This document shows, piece by piece, positions 1 to 8,332 of a DNA stretch of 10,037 bases (positions within the stretch are counted from its first letter, which is position 1; each line of letters opens with the position of its first letter). The stretch lies in assembly GCA_903903765.1 (NCBI GenBank), contig CAIVAH010000097.1:1-10037 (forward strand), given 5' to 3'. A program made the translations under genes and the position numbers. This DNA comes from an uncultured Methylococcaceae bacterium (GTDB taxonomy: Bacteria; Pseudomonadota; Gammaproteobacteria; Methylococcales; Methylomonadaceae). The notes beneath the pieces are model-generated. The model had not been told where the DNA came from. It searched no databases and saw only the letters and a program-made list of their open reading frames with translations.

Positions 1-9
1 CAATTTATC

Positions 10-315
10 ATGGCAAAAAAATCAATGATAGCTCGTGAAGATAAGCGTAAGAAATTAGTTTCAAAGTTTGATGTAAAAAGAAAAGCATTAAAAGAAATTA
101 TTAGAGATCCTGGTTCAAGTTACGAAGAAAAAGATAAAGCTCATCTACAACTTCAAAAATTACCACGAGATTCGAGTGTTACGAGAATACGTAATCGTTG
201 TAATTTGACTGGACGTCCACATGGTTATTATCGCAAATTTGGGCTCAGTCGTAATAAATTGAGAGAGGCAACTATGCGTGGTGATGTACCAGGTGTTGTC
301 AAAGCAAGTTGGTAA
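10..315 (+). CDS. rpsN: 30S ribosomal protein S14 (zinc-free, long form)
   Basis: This 101-residue protein is S14, an assembly protein of the 30S head that contacts 16S rRNA near the A and P sites. The start [13 protein letters not shown] and the C-terminal half with [21 protein letters not shown] match the family closely. The length of about 100 residues and the single Cys in the RNRC motif mark the long form without the CXXC zinc knuckle, as usual in gammaproteobacteria. Only nine bases precede the ATG, so the ribosome binding site cannot be judged; rplE is expected immediately upstream. A 31-bp gap separates it from rpsH. Confidence 0.97.
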   Translation: MAKKSMIAREDKRKKLVSKFDVKRKALKEIIRDPGSSYEEKDKAHLQLQKLPRDSSVTRIRNRCNLTGRPHGYYRKFGLSRNKLREATMRGDVPGVVKASW

Positions 316-346
316 GATCTGTTAGATCAAGTTTGGAGAAATAGAG

Positions 347-742
347 ATGAGTATGACAGACCCAGTAGCAGATATGCTAACTCGTATTAGAAACGGGCAA
401 TCTGCTGGAAAAAAAATAATTACACAGCCATCTTCAAAATTAAAAGTTTCTATTGCGAAAGTTTTGAAAGAAGAGGGTTATATAACAGATTTTTCTACAG
501 AAACAACAGGTAATCATACTGTTATGACTGTTGAATTGAAGTATTTCAAAGGAATACCTGTTATTGAATCAATTAAAAGAATTAGTAGACCTGGTTTACG
601 TATTTATAAATCGAAAGATGATTTACCAAAAGTACTTGGTGGATTAGGGATTGCTATTGTATCAACATCTAATGGCGTTATGACTGATAGAGCTGCACGT
701 GCAATTGGGCATGGTGGTGAAGTCATTTGTACTGTTTGTTAA
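347..742 (+). CDS. rpsH: 30S ribosomal protein S8
   Basis: S8 binds the central domain of 16S rRNA and, in enterobacteria, represses translation of the spc operon by binding mRNA near rplE, which lies outside this window. The protein has 131 residues, beginning [18 protein letters not shown] and ending with the S8 signature [14 protein letters not shown] followed by GGEVICTVC. Two in-frame ATGs lie close together at 347 and 353. The first is chosen because it restores the family's MSM start, and a GGAG at 335-338 precedes it. The C-terminal Cys-rich tail (ICTVC) is slightly unusual but lies in a variable part. The next gene, rplF, starts 13 bp after the stop. Confidence 0.97.
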   Translation: MSMTDPVADMLTRIRNGQSAGKKIITQPSSKLKVSIAKVLKEEGYITDFSTETTGNHTVMTVELKYFKGIPVIESIKRISRPGLRIYKSKDDLPKVLGGLGIAIVSTSNGVMTDRAARAIGHGGEVICTVC

Positions 743-755
743 TAAAAGGTGTCTT

Positions 756-1289
756 ATGTCAAGAATAGCTAAAGCCCCAATAAACATACCTAAGGGTGTT
801 GAAATAAATCAAGTTGGAAATGATATTACAGTAAAAGGTATTAAGGGAACATTAGTACATAAATTGAACTCTTCAGTTAATATTGTTGTAAATGAAAATG
901 TTGCTAATATTGAATGGAATAGTGAAGATAAAAAATCAACAGCACAAGCGGGAACGGCTAGAGCAATATTGAACAATATGGTTGTTGGTGTGTCTGATGG
1001 GTTTGAAAGAAAATTAACACTGATAGGTGTTGGATATCGTGCTGCTGCAAAAGATAATATTTTAAATTTGTCTTTAGGTTTTTCTCATCCTGTAGACTTT
1101 TTAGTACCATCTGGGATAACTGTCGAAACGCCTAGCCAAACAGAAATTATTGTTAAAGGTACTGATAAGCAATTAGTTGGTGAAGTATCAGCTAAAATCA
1201 GAGCTTATCGTCCACCTGAGCCTTACAAAGGGAAGGGAGTCAGATATGCTGACGAACATGTTGTAAGAAAAGAAGCTAAGAAAAAGTAA
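756..1289 (+). CDS. rplF: 50S ribosomal protein L6
   Basis: L6 lies at the base of the L7/L12 stalk near the sarcin-ricin loop and supports elongation-factor binding. The protein has 177 residues, the same as E. coli L6, and starts [15 protein letters not shown]. The C-terminal half contains the conserved L6 signature near GVGYRAAA and the closing stretch [19 protein letters not shown] with a basic tail. The open frame extends back to an ATG at 699 inside rpsH, but those extra 19 residues are not family sequence. The ATG at 756 follows an AAAGGTG at 745-751 and gives the correct N-terminus. rplR follows after 9 bp. Confidence 0.97.
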   Translation: MSRIAKAPINIPKGVEINQVGNDITVKGIKGTLVHKLNSSVNIVVNENVANIEWNSEDKKSTAQAGTARAILNNMVVGVSDGFERKLTLIGVGYRAAAKDNILNLSLGFSHPVDFLVPSGITVETPSQTEIIVKGTDKQLVGEVSAKIRAYRPPEPYKGKGVRYADEHVVRKEAKKK

Positions 1290-1298
1290 GGTATTGTA

Positions 1299-1652
1299 AT
1301 GGATAAGAAACAATCTAGAATGAAACGAGCGTTGAGATTGCGCTCTAAAATTAAAAGTTTGAGTGCTACTAGACTTTCGATACATAAAACACCATTACAT
1401 ATTTATGCGCAAGTTATAAGCGGTGATGGTACTAAAACACTAGTAAGCGCATCAACAAATCAAGAGACAATCAAGTCTTCCATCAAATACACAGGTAACG
1501 TAGAAGCTGCTGCTTTAGTTGGTAAATTAATTGCCGAAAAAGCCCTTGCAGCAGGTGTAAAAGAAGTAGCATTTGATCGCTCTGGTTTTAAATATCACGG
1601 ACGTGTTAAAGCTTTGGCTGATGCAGCTCGTGAAGCTGGTTTAAAATTTTAG
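1299..1652 (+). CDS. rplR: 50S ribosomal protein L18
   Basis: L18 binds 5S rRNA and helps dock it in the central protuberance of the 50S subunit. The 117-residue length equals that of E. coli. The basic N-terminus [17 protein letters not shown], the [17 protein letters not shown] strand region and the C-terminal [23 protein letters not shown] motif are all diagnostic. The likely Shine-Dalgarno sequence TAAGG (1287-1291) overlaps the rplF stop codon, which suggests translational coupling in the operon. The rpsE start lies 9 bp after this stop. Confidence 0.97.
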   Translation: MDKKQSRMKRALRLRSKIKSLSATRLSIHKTPLHIYAQVISGDGTKTLVSASTNQETIKSSIKYTGNVEAAALVGKLIAEKALAAGVKEVAFDRSGFKYHGRVKALADAAREAGLKF

Positions 1653-1661
1653 GAGAAAATC

Positions 1662-2168
1662 GTGTCTACAGCAAATGCACAAGTTAGTACTGATGGATTA
1701 CAAGAAAAATTAGTTAATGTTCGTCGTGTTGCTAAAGTAGTTAAGGGTGGTAGAGTATTCGGTTTTACTGCTTTAACCGTAGTTGGTGATGGAGAAGGAA
1801 GAGTTGGATACGGTGTTAGTAAAGCTAGAGAAGTTCCAATTGCAATCCAAAAGTCATTAGAGCAAGCAAGAAAAAATATGCGTAAAGTTTCGCTTAAAGG
1901 TGATACGTTACAATATCCGATTATGAATACTACAGGTGCTGCAAAAGTTTATATGCAGCCAGCTTCAGAAGGGACTGGTATTATCGCAGGTGGAGCAATG
2001 CGAGCTGTGTTTGAAGTTGTCGGTGTTCATAATGTTCTTGCCAAATGTATTGGAACTAGTAATCCAATTAATGTAGTTAGAGCTACGATAAATGGTTTAA
2101 CTAGTATGCACAATGCTAACCAAATAGCTGCCAAACGTGGTTTGTCAGTTGAACAAATTATTGGATAA
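1662..2168 (+). CDS. rpsE: 30S ribosomal protein S5
   Basis: S5 sits at the mRNA entry side of the 30S body and takes part in decoding accuracy and helicase action on mRNA. The 168-residue protein has the N-terminal double-stranded-RNA-binding-like S5 domain (about residues 14-78, with [21 protein letters not shown] and the [16 protein letters not shown] signature) and the C-terminal S5 domain ending LSVEQI. The start is a GTG at 1662, with a strong AGGAG at 1651-1655 that overlaps the rplR stop codon. An internal ATG would remove conserved residues, so GTG is well supported. Confidence 0.97.
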   Translation: MSTANAQVSTDGLQEKLVNVRRVAKVVKGGRVFGFTALTVVGDGEGRVGYGVSKAREVPIAIQKSLEQARKNMRKVSLKGDTLQYPIMNTTGAAKVYMQPASEGTGIIAGGAMRAVFEVVGVHNVLAKCIGTSNPINVVRATINGLTSMHNANQIAAKRGLSVEQIIG

Positions 2169-2173
2169 TTAAG

Positions 2174-2359
2174 ATGTCAGGTTTAAGATTAAACGTCACT
2201 ATGATCAAGAGTAAATTTGGTCGTTTACCTAGACATCAGGCATGTCTGAAAGGGCTAGGGTTAAGAAAAATAAATCAATCTGTAGTTGTATTGAATACAC
2301 CTGAAAACAGAGGTATGATTAATAAAGTATCGTATATGTTAAAAGTCGAGGAAATCTAA
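2174..2359 (+). CDS. rpmD: 50S ribosomal protein L30
   Basis: L30 is a small 50S protein with a ferredoxin-like fold. The 61 residues match the short bacterial form (59 in E. coli), with [20 protein letters not shown], then [19 protein letters not shown] at the end. No good Shine-Dalgarno sequence precedes the ATG (only TTAAG), and the gene starts 5 bp after the rpsE stop, so re-initiation by ribosomes from rpsE is likely. The last base of its TAA stop is the first base of the rplO ATG. Confidence 0.96.
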   Translation: MSGLRLNVTMIKSKFGRLPRHQACLKGLGLRKINQSVVVLNTPENRGMINKVSYMLKVEEI

Positions 2360-2793
2360 TGTATCTAAATACTATTCAATCAACTGAAGGTTCTCGAAAA
2401 AAACGTACAAGAGTAGGTAGAGGTATTGGTTGTACTTTAGGTAAAACTTGTGGGAGAGGTCATAAAGGCCAAAAAGCCAGAAGTGGTGGTTTTCATAAAG
2501 TAGGATTCGAAGGTGGTCAAATGCCATTGCAAAGAAGATTACCGAAAGTAGGTTTTAAATCTTCTAAAAGTAAATTTACAGCTGAAGTTAGATTGAGTGA
2601 GATAAATAATTTAACTGAAACTAATATTGACTTAAAAATATTGATTAATGAAAATATTGTTCCGATTTTTACAAAAACTGTAAAAATTATCCAATCAGGT
2701 TTAATCAACAGAGCAGTTACTATAACTGGAATTAAAGTTACTTCTGGTGCAAAAACTTCTATAGAAGCAGCTGGCGGAAAAGTTGAGGCTTAA
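2359..2793 (+). CDS. rplO: 50S ribosomal protein L15
   Basis: L15 is a late-assembly 50S protein that reaches into the 23S rRNA core through a long glycine- and arginine-rich N-terminal extension. The 144 residues equal the E. coli length. The extension is seen at about residues 10-60 (RKKRTRVGRGIGCTLGKTCG, then GRGHKGQKARSGG and a GFEGGQMPLQRRLPKVGF block), and the globular L15 domain follows with the expected GAKTSIEAAGGKVE end. Its ATG overlaps the rpmD stop (TAATG) with GAGGA at 2348-2352 inside rpmD, so the two are coupled. The stop directly abuts the secY start. Confidence 0.97.
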   Translation: MYLNTIQSTEGSRKKRTRVGRGIGCTLGKTCGRGHKGQKARSGGFHKVGFEGGQMPLQRRLPKVGFKSSKSKFTAEVRLSEINNLTETNIDLKILINENIVPIFTKTVKIIQSGLINRAVTITGIKVTSGAKTSIEAAGGKVEA

Positions 2794-4119
2794 GTGGCTA
2801 AATCAGATTCTAAGTTAAATAATAACAGCAATAGTGGATTATCGGAGTTAAAATCAAGATTAATTTTTGTTTTAGGTGCTCTTGTTGTTTATAGAATAGG
2901 TTCTCATATACCTGTACCTGGTATTGATCCAAAAGCTCTTGCAGCAATGTTTGAGCAGCAAAGTGGTTCAATACTTGACATGTTCAATATGTTTTCTGGT
3001 GGTGCGTTAATGCGCTTGAGCTTATTTGCTCTGGGTATTATGCCTTATATTTCTGCTTCGATTATAATGCAATTGATGACTGTTGTTTTGCCATCTATGG
3101 AGCAGTTGAAGAAAGAAGGCGAAAGTGGACGTCGAAAAATATCTCAATTTACACGTTATGGTACTGTTGTTTTAGCTACATTTCAGGCTATTGGAATTTC
3201 TATGGCTTTACAAAACCAGACTGCTGGAGGCCTTTCAGTTGTTTTAAATCCTGGGTTTTCATTTGTTGCTATAACAACAATAACCTTAGTTACTGGTACA
3301 GTTTTTTTGATGTGGCTAGGAGAGCAAGTTACAGAGAGAGGTATAGGTAACGGTATATCAATGATCATTTTCTCTGGTATCGTTTCAGGTTTACCAAAAG
3401 CTATTGGTGGTACTCTTGAGCTTGCAAGAACAGGAGAAATGAACGGTGCATTTATTATAATGCTTTTTTTATTATCTATATCTGTTACCGCATTAGTTGT
3501 TTTTGTAGAGAGAGGGCAGAGAAGAATTACTATTAATTACCCTAAGCGACAAGAAGGTAGAAAATTATATGGTGGTCAATCAAGTTTCTTGCCGTTAAAA
3601 ATTAATATGGCTGGAGTTATTCCACCAATATTTGCATCTAGTATTATTTTATTTCCTGCAACTATTGCAGGTTGGTTTGGTAATACTGATGGTTTTTCTT
3701 GGTTACAGGATATCGCAACTATGCTTTCGCCAGGTCAACCCGTTTATGTTTTGATCTATGCGACTGCAATAATATTTTTCTGTTTCTTTTATACTGCTTT
3801 GGTATTTAATTCTAAAGAAACTGCAGAAAACCTAAAAAAATCAGGCGCTTTTTTACCTGGTATAAGACCAGGTATTCAAACTTCAAACTATATTGATAAA
3901 GTTATGACAAGATTAACATTAATCGGTGCATTTTATATCACTTTAGTTTGTTTATTACCTGAATTTTTAATAGTTTATTGGAATGTACCATTCTATTTTG
4001 GTGGCACATCATTGCTTATTATTGTGGTTGTGGTTATGGATTTTATTTCTCAAGTTCAAACCCACGTTATGTCTCAGCAATATGAAGGGTTAATGAAAAA
4101 ATCCAATTTAAAAAAATAA
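2794..4119 (+). CDS. secY: Protein translocase channel subunit SecY
   Basis: SecY is the inner-membrane pore of the SecYEG translocon, through which SecA pushes preproteins and into which ribosomes insert membrane proteins. The 441 residues (443 in E. coli) align end to end with the family. There are ten hydrophobic segments at roughly 22-37, 75-97, 121-141, 154-176, 184-203, 218-238, 271-294, 316-337, 371-391 and 399-419. The plug region [13 protein letters not shown] lies at 60-72, the conserved [12 protein letters not shown] in TM2, and GIRPG at 356-360 in the cytosolic loop that contacts SecA. The start is a GTG directly after the rplO stop, with GAGG at 2785-2788. An A-rich 3' end with tandem TAA stops leads to rpmJ. 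Confidence 0.98.
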   Translation: MAKSDSKLNNNSNSGLSELKSRLIFVLGALVVYRIGSHIPVPGIDPKALAAMFEQQSGSILDMFNMFSGGALMRLSLFALGIMPYISASIIMQLMTVVLPSMEQLKKEGESGRRKISQFTRYGTVVLATFQAIGISMALQNQTAGGLSVVLNPGFSFVAITTITLVTGTVFLMWLGEQVTERGIGNGISMIIFSGIVSGLPKAIGGTLELARTGEMNGAFIIMLFLLSISVTALVVFVERGQRRITINYPKRQEGRKLYGGQSSFLPLKINMAGVIPPIFASSIILFPATIAGWFGNTDGFSWLQDIATMLSPGQPVYVLIYATAIIFFCFFYTALVFNSKETAENLKKSGAFLPGIRPGIQTSNYIDKVMTRLTLIGAFYITLVCLLPEFLIVYWNVPFYFGGTSLLIIVVVVMDFISQVQTHVMSQQYEGLMKKSNLKK

Positions 4120-4145
4120 TAAAAAGTATTTGCTGGAGTTATAAA

Positions 4146-4259
4146 ATGAAAGTAAGAGCATCAGTTAAAGCAATTTGTAGAAATTGCAAAATTGTTAAAA
4201 GAAACGGCGTTGTTAGAGTTATATGTGTCGATGGAAGACATAAACAAAGACAAGGCTAA
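4146..4259 (+). CDS. rpmJ: 50S ribosomal protein L36 (zinc-binding form)
   Basis: This very short gene encodes 37 residues beginning [20 protein letters not shown] and ending HKQRQG, a clear L36 (38 residues in E. coli). It packs against 23S rRNA in the 50S subunit. The zinc ligands of the C+ form are visible: Cys11, Cys14, Cys27 and His32. This contrasts with the zinc-free S14 at the other end of the operon. GGAG at 4135-4138 lies seven bases before the ATG. L36 is the last spc-operon gene; the alpha operon begins 74 bp later. Confidence 0.97.
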   Translation: MKVRASVKAICRNCKIVKRNGVVRVICVDGRHKQRQG

Positions 4260-4264
4260 AAATG

Positions 4265-4293
4265 TTGCGGCGGAATATATCAAATGTTATACT
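4265..4293 (+). promoter_or_regulatory. Candidate alpha-operon promoter (extended -10)
   Basis: A TTGCGG at 4265-4270 is followed by exactly 17 bases and then TATACT at 4288-4293, preceded by TG at 4285-4286. This gives an extended -10 (TGTTATACT) of sigma-70 type. The -35 is weak (3 of 6), which an extended -10 usually offsets. Transcription would begin near 4299-4301, about 34 bases before the rpsM ATG. E. coli also has an alpha-operon promoter between rpmJ and rpsM, so the location fits. No terminator is seen between rpmJ and rpsM, so read-through from the spc operon probably contributes too. Confidence 0.55.
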
Positions 4294-4305
4294 TCTGCGC
4301 TTAAC

Positions 4306-4334
4306 TTTAGATTGCTACAAGGGGAGTATCTAGA
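4306..4334 (+). promoter_or_regulatory. Candidate hairpin at the rpsM translation start
   Basis: TTTAGAT (4306-4312) can pair with ATCTAGA (4328-4334): six Watson-Crick pairs and one G-U. The 15-base loop carries the AAGGGGAG Shine-Dalgarno sequence (4319-4326), and the A of the rpsM ATG is in the stem. In E. coli this place holds a pseudoknot through which S4, encoded third in the operon, represses the alpha operon. Here I see only a simple hairpin and could not trace the pseudoknot pairings. The stem is short and AU-rich, so it may be chance. Confidence 0.3.
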
Positions 4335-4690
4335 TGGCACGTATTGCCGGGATAAATATACCAGATCATAAACACGCAGTAATAGCATTAACTGCAATTT
4401 ATGGTGTTGGTCGTCAAACTGCAAGTGAAATTTGTGAAAAAGTTGGAATTCTAACGTCAGTTAAAATTAAAGAATTGACAGAAGAACAATTGGAAGCTAT
4501 TCGTAATGTGGTTTCAAAAATGACTGTAGAAGGTGATTTGCGACGAGAAGTTTCAATGAATATCAAGCGTTTGATGGATCTTGGATGCTACCGTGGTATT
4601 AGACATCGTCGTGGTTTACCTTTAAGAGGACAAAGAACGAGAACGAACGCTCGTACTCGTAAAGGTCCTCGTAAACCAATTAGAAAATAG
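4334..4690 (+). CDS. rpsM: 30S ribosomal protein S13
   Basis: S13 is in the 30S head, contacts the P-site tRNA through its basic tail and forms intersubunit bridges with the 50S subunit. The 118 residues equal the E. coli length, beginning [20 protein letters not shown] with the helix-two-turn-helix IYGVGRQTA. The C-terminal part has the S13 signature [18 protein letters not shown], with a tail of [19 protein letters not shown] lies just before the ATG at 4334. It is the first gene of the alpha operon and is followed by rpsK after 20 bp. Confidence 0.97.
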   Translation: MARIAGINIPDHKHAVIALTAIYGVGRQTASEICEKVGILTSVKIKELTEEQLEAIRNVVSKMTVEGDLRREVSMNIKRLMDLGCYRGIRHRRGLPLRGQRTRTNARTRKGPRKPIRK

Positions 4691-4710
4691 TTACCCATTA
4701 GAGGTTAAGA

Positions 4711-5097
4711 ATGGCTAGTCCAAATCGCGCTAGAAAACGCATAAAAAAAGAAGTTGCAGACGGTATTGTTCATGTTCATGCATCTTTCAATAATACAATA
4801 ATTACAATAACAGACAGAAAGGGCAATGCACTTTCTTGGGCAACATCTGGTGGTTCTGGTTTTAGAGGTTCAAGAAAAAGTACACCTTTTGCAGCACAAG
4901 TTGCAGCTGAAAAAGCTGGGATTGTCGCTCAAGAATTCGGGATGAAAAATCTTGATGTTATGATAAAAGGTCCTGGTCCTGGTCGTGAGTCTGCAGTGCG
5001 ATCATTAAATAATTTGGGATTTAAAATAAATAATATCGTAGATGTGACACCAATTCCACATAACGGTTGTCGCCCACCAAAAAAACGCCGCGTTTAG
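4711..5097 (+). CDS. rpsK: 30S ribosomal protein S11
   Basis: S11 is on the 30S platform next to the mRNA exit (E site) region. The protein has 128 residues (129 in E. coli). The core [18 protein letters not shown] and the signature stretch [18 protein letters not shown] are present, and the C-terminus is the conserved [21 protein letters not shown] at 4700-4704 precedes the ATG by six bases. It sits between rpsM and rpsD, in standard alpha-operon order. Confidence 0.97.
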   Translation: MASPNRARKRIKKEVADGIVHVHASFNNTIITITDRKGNALSWATSGGSGFRGSRKSTPFAAQVAAEKAGIVAQEFGMKNLDVMIKGPGPGRESAVRSLNNLGFKINNIVDVTPIPHNGCRPPKKRRV

Positions 5098-5113
5098 AAT
5101 TTGGAGTAGTATT

Positions 5114-5734
5114 ATGGCAAGATATCTAGGACCTACTTGTAAATTAAGTAGAAGGGAAGGAACTGATTTATTTTTGAAAAGTCGAGGTAAATCTTTAGAA
5201 AATAAATGTAAATTAGATCAAAGACCCGGTCAGCATGGAGCTAAAAGAACTCGTAATTCTGATTATGCACTACAATTAAGAGCAAAACAAAGATTACGTA
5301 GGATTTATGGGATACTTGAAAAGCAGTTTAGAAATTATTACAAAACTGCTGATATGAAGAAAGGCGCAACAGGTGAAAATCTATTAAACCTACTTGAGTC
5401 TCGATTGGATAATGTAGTTTATAGAATGGGTTTTGCAAGCACACGTGCTGAAGCAAGACAATTAGTTTCTCATAAATCTGTATTAATAAATGATGCTTTA
5501 ATTAATGTGCCTTCGTATCAAGTAACTCCAGGTGATCGTTTATCGATTAGAGATAAAGCCAAGAAACAACAACGTATAGTTGACGCTTTAAGCGTAACAG
5601 AACAATACGGCTTCCCTAATTGGGTTGAAGTTAATTCTAAAGAAATGTCTGGTGTTTTTAGTTCTTTACCTGATCGTGTTGATTTAGGTAGTGATATTAA
5701 TGAACAATTAGTCGTGGAACTTTATTCTAAATAA
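5114..5734 (+). CDS. rpsD: 30S ribosomal protein S4
   Basis: S4 is a primary 16S rRNA binder that starts 30S assembly. In E. coli it also represses translation of the alpha operon by binding the rpsM leader. The 206 residues equal the E. coli length. The N-terminal region runs [20 protein letters not shown], with the conserved RPGQHG near residue 45. The S4 RNA-binding domain is at about 96-158, including [20 protein letters not shown] and [10 protein letters not shown]. The protein ends [12 protein letters not shown]. The N-terminal Cys residues do not form a zinc knuckle like that of Gram-positive S4. GGAG at 5103-5106 precedes the start by seven bases. Confidence 0.97.
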   Translation: MARYLGPTCKLSRREGTDLFLKSRGKSLENKCKLDQRPGQHGAKRTRNSDYALQLRAKQRLRRIYGILEKQFRNYYKTADMKKGATGENLLNLLESRLDNVVYRMGFASTRAEARQLVSHKSVLINDALINVPSYQVTPGDRLSIRDKAKKQQRIVDALSVTEQYGFPNWVEVNSKEMSGVFSSLPDRVDLGSDINEQLVVELYSK

Positions 5735-5755
5735 TAGCTGTACTGAGGGATATAA

Positions 5756-6772
5756 ATGCAGAATCCTATTTCTGGTTTACTAAAGCCAAGATTAGTTGAA
5801 GTAGAAACAAAGTCTCCTAATCATTCAAGGATTGTTATCGAACCTTTAGAAAGAGGCTTCGGTCATTCTTTAGGAAATGCTCTTCGTAGAGTATTACTTT
5901 CAACTATACCTGGCTGTGCTGTAACTGATGTTGAAATTGAAGGTGTACTACATGAATACACAACTATTGATGGCGTTCAGGAAGATGTCATTGATATTTT
6001 ATTAAACTTAAAAAAATTAGCAGTTATACTTCATTCAAAAGATGAAGTTGAATTAATTTTGTCCAAAAATGGTGCTGGAAGTATTACAGCTGCTGATATT
6101 CAACTTCCTCACGATGTAGAAATAGTCAATCCTGATTTAGTAATTGCCAACTTGACACAAGCTGGTAATTTGAACATGAAAATCAGAGTTAGACGTGGGC
6201 GCGGTTACGAGCCAGTTAGTGTTCGTAAATTAAATAATGATAATACCCTTGTTGTCGGCGCATTACAACTTGATGCTGCTTATAGTCCAATAGTTAAAGT
6301 GGCCTATCAGGTAGAGAATACACGTGTAGAACAACGTACTAATCTCGATAGACTTGTGATTGAATTAGAAACAAATGGAACAGTTGATCCTGAATCTACA
6401 ATTAAATTAGCTGCAACTATCTTGCATGACCAGTTATCTGTTTTCGTTGATTTTGAAAAAGTTAATGATCATGTTGATGATGATGAGATGGTTGTTGTTG
6501 AAGTATTCGACCCTGTTTTATTACGTCCTGTTGACGATTTAGAATTAACTGTAAGATCTGCTAATTGTTTAAAGGCAGAGAATATATTCTATATTGGTGA
6601 TCTAATTCAGCGATCTGAAGTTGAGCTACTGAAAACACCTAATTTAGGTAAAAAATCTTTAACTGAAATAAAAGATATATTAGCATTAAAAGGTTTGTCT
6701 TTGGGAATGCGCTTAGAAAATTGGCCTCCAGAAAACCTTGCTGATCATACTCATGCAATTACAACACATTAA
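5756..6772 (+). CDS. rpoA: RNA polymerase alpha subunit
   Basis: The alpha subunit dimerises to nucleate core RNA polymerase assembly. Its C-terminal domain binds UP elements and activators. The N-terminal domain (about 1-235) has the signature [19 protein letters not shown] at residues 31-49 and [20 protein letters not shown]. An acidic linker near 238-250 (DHVDDDE) leads to the C-terminal domain at about 253-326, with [12 protein letters not shown]. Arg267 is the equivalent of E. coli Arg265, the main DNA contact. The protein is 338 residues against 329 in E. coli; most of the excess is a His-rich tail after the conserved LENWPP. GAGGGA at 5745-5750 precedes the ATG. Confidence 0.98.
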   Translation: MQNPISGLLKPRLVEVETKSPNHSRIVIEPLERGFGHSLGNALRRVLLSTIPGCAVTDVEIEGVLHEYTTIDGVQEDVIDILLNLKKLAVILHSKDEVELILSKNGAGSITAADIQLPHDVEIVNPDLVIANLTQAGNLNMKIRVRRGRGYEPVSVRKLNNDNTLVVGALQLDAAYSPIVKVAYQVENTRVEQRTNLDRLVIELETNGTVDPESTIKLAATILHDQLSVFVDFEKVNDHVDDDEMVVVEVFDPVLLRPVDDLELTVRSANCLKAENIFYIGDLIQRSEVELLKTPNLGKKSLTEIKDILALKGLSLGMRLENWPPENLADHTHAITTH

Positions 6773-6790
6773 CATTAGGTCTTTTTATTT

Positions 6791-7153
6791 ATGAGACATC
6801 GTAAGTCAGGTAGAAAATTAAATATTACTAGTAGTCATCGTAAAGCGATGTTTAGTAATATGGCTAATTCGCTTTTTAAACATGAGTTGATTAAAACTAC
6901 ATTACCAAAAGCTAAAGAATTAAGAAGTTTTGCTGAGCCTTTAATTACATTATCTAAAGAAGATAATGTAGCAAAAAGACGTTTAGCGTTTGCGCGTCTT
7001 CGTGATCGTGACATGGTTACTAAGTTATTTAATGAATTAGGTCCACGATATAAAAATAGAGCTGGTGGTTATTTGCGAATCATGAAGTGTGGATTTAGAC
7101 CTGGAGATGATGCTCCTATGGCTTATGTTGAATTAGTAGATAGAGCTGAATAA
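6791..7153 (+). CDS. rplQ: 50S ribosomal protein L17
   Basis: L17 lies near the peptide exit tunnel opening on the 50S subunit. The 120 residues match the bacterial core form (127 in E. coli). The start [20 protein letters not shown] is diagnostic, [19 protein letters not shown] follows, and the end contains [16 protein letters not shown]. The Shine-Dalgarno sequence is weak: an AGGT at 6777-6780 lies ten bases before the ATG in a T-rich stretch. It is the last gene of the alpha operon and is followed directly by a strong terminator. Confidence 0.97.
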   Translation: MRHRKSGRKLNITSSHRKAMFSNMANSLFKHELIKTTLPKAKELRSFAEPLITLSKEDNVAKRRLAFARLRDRDMVTKLFNELGPRYKNRAGGYLRIMKCGFRPGDDAPMAYVELVDRAE

Positions 7154-7155
7154 TT

Positions 7156-7195
7156 AAACATAAAAAAGCCGGTTTTAACCGGCTTTTTTATGTTT
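7156..7195. terminator. Bidirectional intrinsic terminator between rplQ and fdxA
   Basis: A perfect inverted repeat has 19-base arms at 7156-7174 and 7177-7195, with GCCGGTT/AACCGGC at its core and a run of six A before and six T after it. The inner bases GGTTTTAACC close as a four-base loop. On the plus strand it ends the rplQ transcript; on the minus strand the mirrored A-run becomes the U-tract for fdxA, whose stop lies 46 bp away. The dyad reads the same in both directions, which fits convergent genes sharing one terminator. Confidence 0.9.
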
Positions 7196-7241
7196 GTTAA
7201 ATATCTGCACTTTTATTTATACTGTGCTGTATTCTTTTAAA

Positions 7242-7565
7242 TTATTGTTCGAGATACTCAAGTTTTCCTTCTTTTCCATTCCATTCATCAGCTCCTTCTA
7301 GAGCTGTTTTAACTTCTGTAATGCTAGGCCATGCTTTTGATAATTCAGCATTCAATTCTGCAAATTTTTCTTGTCCTTCTGGTAGCTCGTCTTCAGCGAA
7401 TATCGCGTTAGCTGGGCATTCAGGTTCACACAATGTACAGTCAATACATTCGTCAGGGTCAATAACTAAAAAGTTTGGACCCTCGTGAAAGCAGTCCACT
7501 GGGCAGACATCAACACAGTCAGTAAATTTACATTTGATACAGTTTTCAGTGACTACAAAAGCCAT
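7242..7565 (-). CDS. fdxA: 7Fe ferredoxin ([3Fe-4S][4Fe-4S])
   Basis: This 107-residue low-potential electron carrier resembles Azotobacter ferredoxin I along its whole length ([17 protein letters not shown] at the start). By analogy, the [3Fe-4S] cluster is held by Cys9, Cys17 and Cys50, and the [4Fe-4S] cluster by Cys21, Cys40, Cys43 and Cys46; Cys12 and Cys25 are free. All are present. The acidic C-terminal extension (about 55-107) is the usual one for this class. GGAT lies seven bases before the ATG. It is convergent with rplQ. The natural redox partner cannot be read from the context; the closest neighbours include sodB and a CDGSH protein. Confidence 0.94.
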   Translation of the reverse strand: MAFVVTENCIKCKFTDCVDVCPVDCFHEGPNFLVIDPDECIDCTLCEPECPANAIFAEDELPEGQEKFAELNAELSKAWPSITEVKTALEGADEWNGKEGKLEYLEQ

Positions 7566-7594
7566 AATTTATCCGGATATTGGTTAAAAAAATA

Positions 7595-7631
7595 ATTATA
7601 ATATTTTATCAGAAAGGTTGTCTGTATTGAA
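7595..7631 (-). promoter_or_regulatory. Candidate fdxA promoter
   Basis: Read on the minus strand, a perfect TATAAT lies at 7600-7595, with CAGACA (4 of 6) 18 bases upstream at 7624-7619. It would start transcription about 23 bases before the fdxA ATG. An overlapping alternative is TAAAAT at 7608-7603 with TTCAAT at 7631-7626 and a 17-base spacer. The region is very AT-rich, so chance matches are likely, but a separate fdxA promoter is expected because the gap to the upstream TPR gene is 73 bp. Confidence 0.4.
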
Positions 7632-7638
7632 TACTAAC

Positions 7639-8325
7639 TCAATTTATATTATCTTTTTTTAGGAAAGATGAAAATAAACTGTTTGTTTTTTCGTGCTTTC
7701 TTTGCTTGATTTTTTCTAAGCCTACTTTAGTTAGTTCTTTGATTTTATCGTCAGCAAATTTTTGCTCTGGTCTTGATGGTGCAGATAAAGCAATCCTATA
7801 GTATTTCTCTGCTACATCCAGTTCATCTTGAGATAATAAATATTCGGCATAAAAATGATTACTTTCTAATCCAGTAGGACTAATTTTGATTGCTGATTCG
7901 TAAAGCGACTTTGCTATCTTGATATCCCCAAACCCAATTGGCCATTCTGGCGTTAATTGATATAGCGCTCCTAATGTTACATATGCAGATCCTCCTAGTG
8001 CAGATGGATTAATCTTTATAGCATTTTGCAATAAATCATGAGCTTCTTGGATGTTATCTAATGCATCAATTGCATTTATGTTTTCTGCATTACATGCTTT
8101 AATGATGGCTTCCCATATTAATGGTTCAGCATGATAAGGGTAATCCTTTGCAAGATTAACTACCTTCATATATAGCTTGTTGTAAGCTGGTTCTTGTTTT
8201 AATTGTGGTGTGTTGTAATGGATGGATGCCCACTCTGTCTCAATGTCTTGCAAAGAACTATTTAAGTTCCCAGCAAAACATTGTGTCGATAGTGACATTA
8301 TTGCAACAATAGTTGTTTTTTTCAT
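7639..8325 (-). CDS. Exported TPR-like protein of unknown function
   Basis: The 228-residue product starts with a signal peptide: MKK, a hydrophobic stretch TTIVAIMSLSTQ and probable cleavage after Ala18 (CFA/G). Export to the periplasm is therefore likely. STQC is not a good lipobox. The rest is predicted helical with TPR-like repeats at about 66-107, 111-150 (with the insert LTPEWPIGFGD) and 153-184, then a Lys-rich tail. TPR proteins with a WPIGFGD-type segment occur widely in proteobacteria but I know no defined function for them. The frame extends three codons to a TTG at 8334. I chose the ATG at 8325 because it starts the signal peptide and the TTG overlaps a promoter -10. No Shine-Dalgarno sequence is visible. 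Confidence 0.8.
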   Translation of the reverse strand: MKKTTIVAIMSLSTQCFAGNLNSSLQDIETEWASIHYNTPQLKQEPAYNKLYMKVVNLAKDYPYHAEPLIWEAIIKACNAENINAIDALDNIQEAHDLLQNAIKINPSALGGSAYVTLGALYQLTPEWPIGFGDIKIAKSLYESAIKISPTGLESNHFYAEYLLSQDELDVAEKYYRIALSAPSRPEQKFADDKIKELTKVGLEKIKQRKHEKTNSLFSSFLKKDNIN

Positions 8326-8332
8326 ACAGTAC

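Noticed and set aside
699..755. Upstream in-frame start for rplF, adding 19 residues
   Set aside because: The extra residues lie inside rpsH and do not belong to L6; the ATG at 756 gives the family N-terminus MSRIAKAP and the standard 177 residues.
1188..1385. Minus-strand open frame across rplF and rplR
   Set aside because: It is the reverse shadow of two certain ribosomal-protein genes and has no domain or ribosome binding site.
2517..2708. Minus-strand open frame inside rplO
   Set aside because: It is antisense to a certain gene and its hydrophobic look comes from AT-rich codons read backwards.
3183..3368. Minus-strand open frame inside secY
   Set aside because: It is antisense to the secY transmembrane region with no independent evidence.
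8267..8325. Lipoprotein signal in the TPR protein (Cys16)
   Set aside because: The residues before the Cys (STQ) do not fit the L-[AS]-[GA]-C lipobox; an ordinary signal peptide with cleavage after Ala18 fits better.
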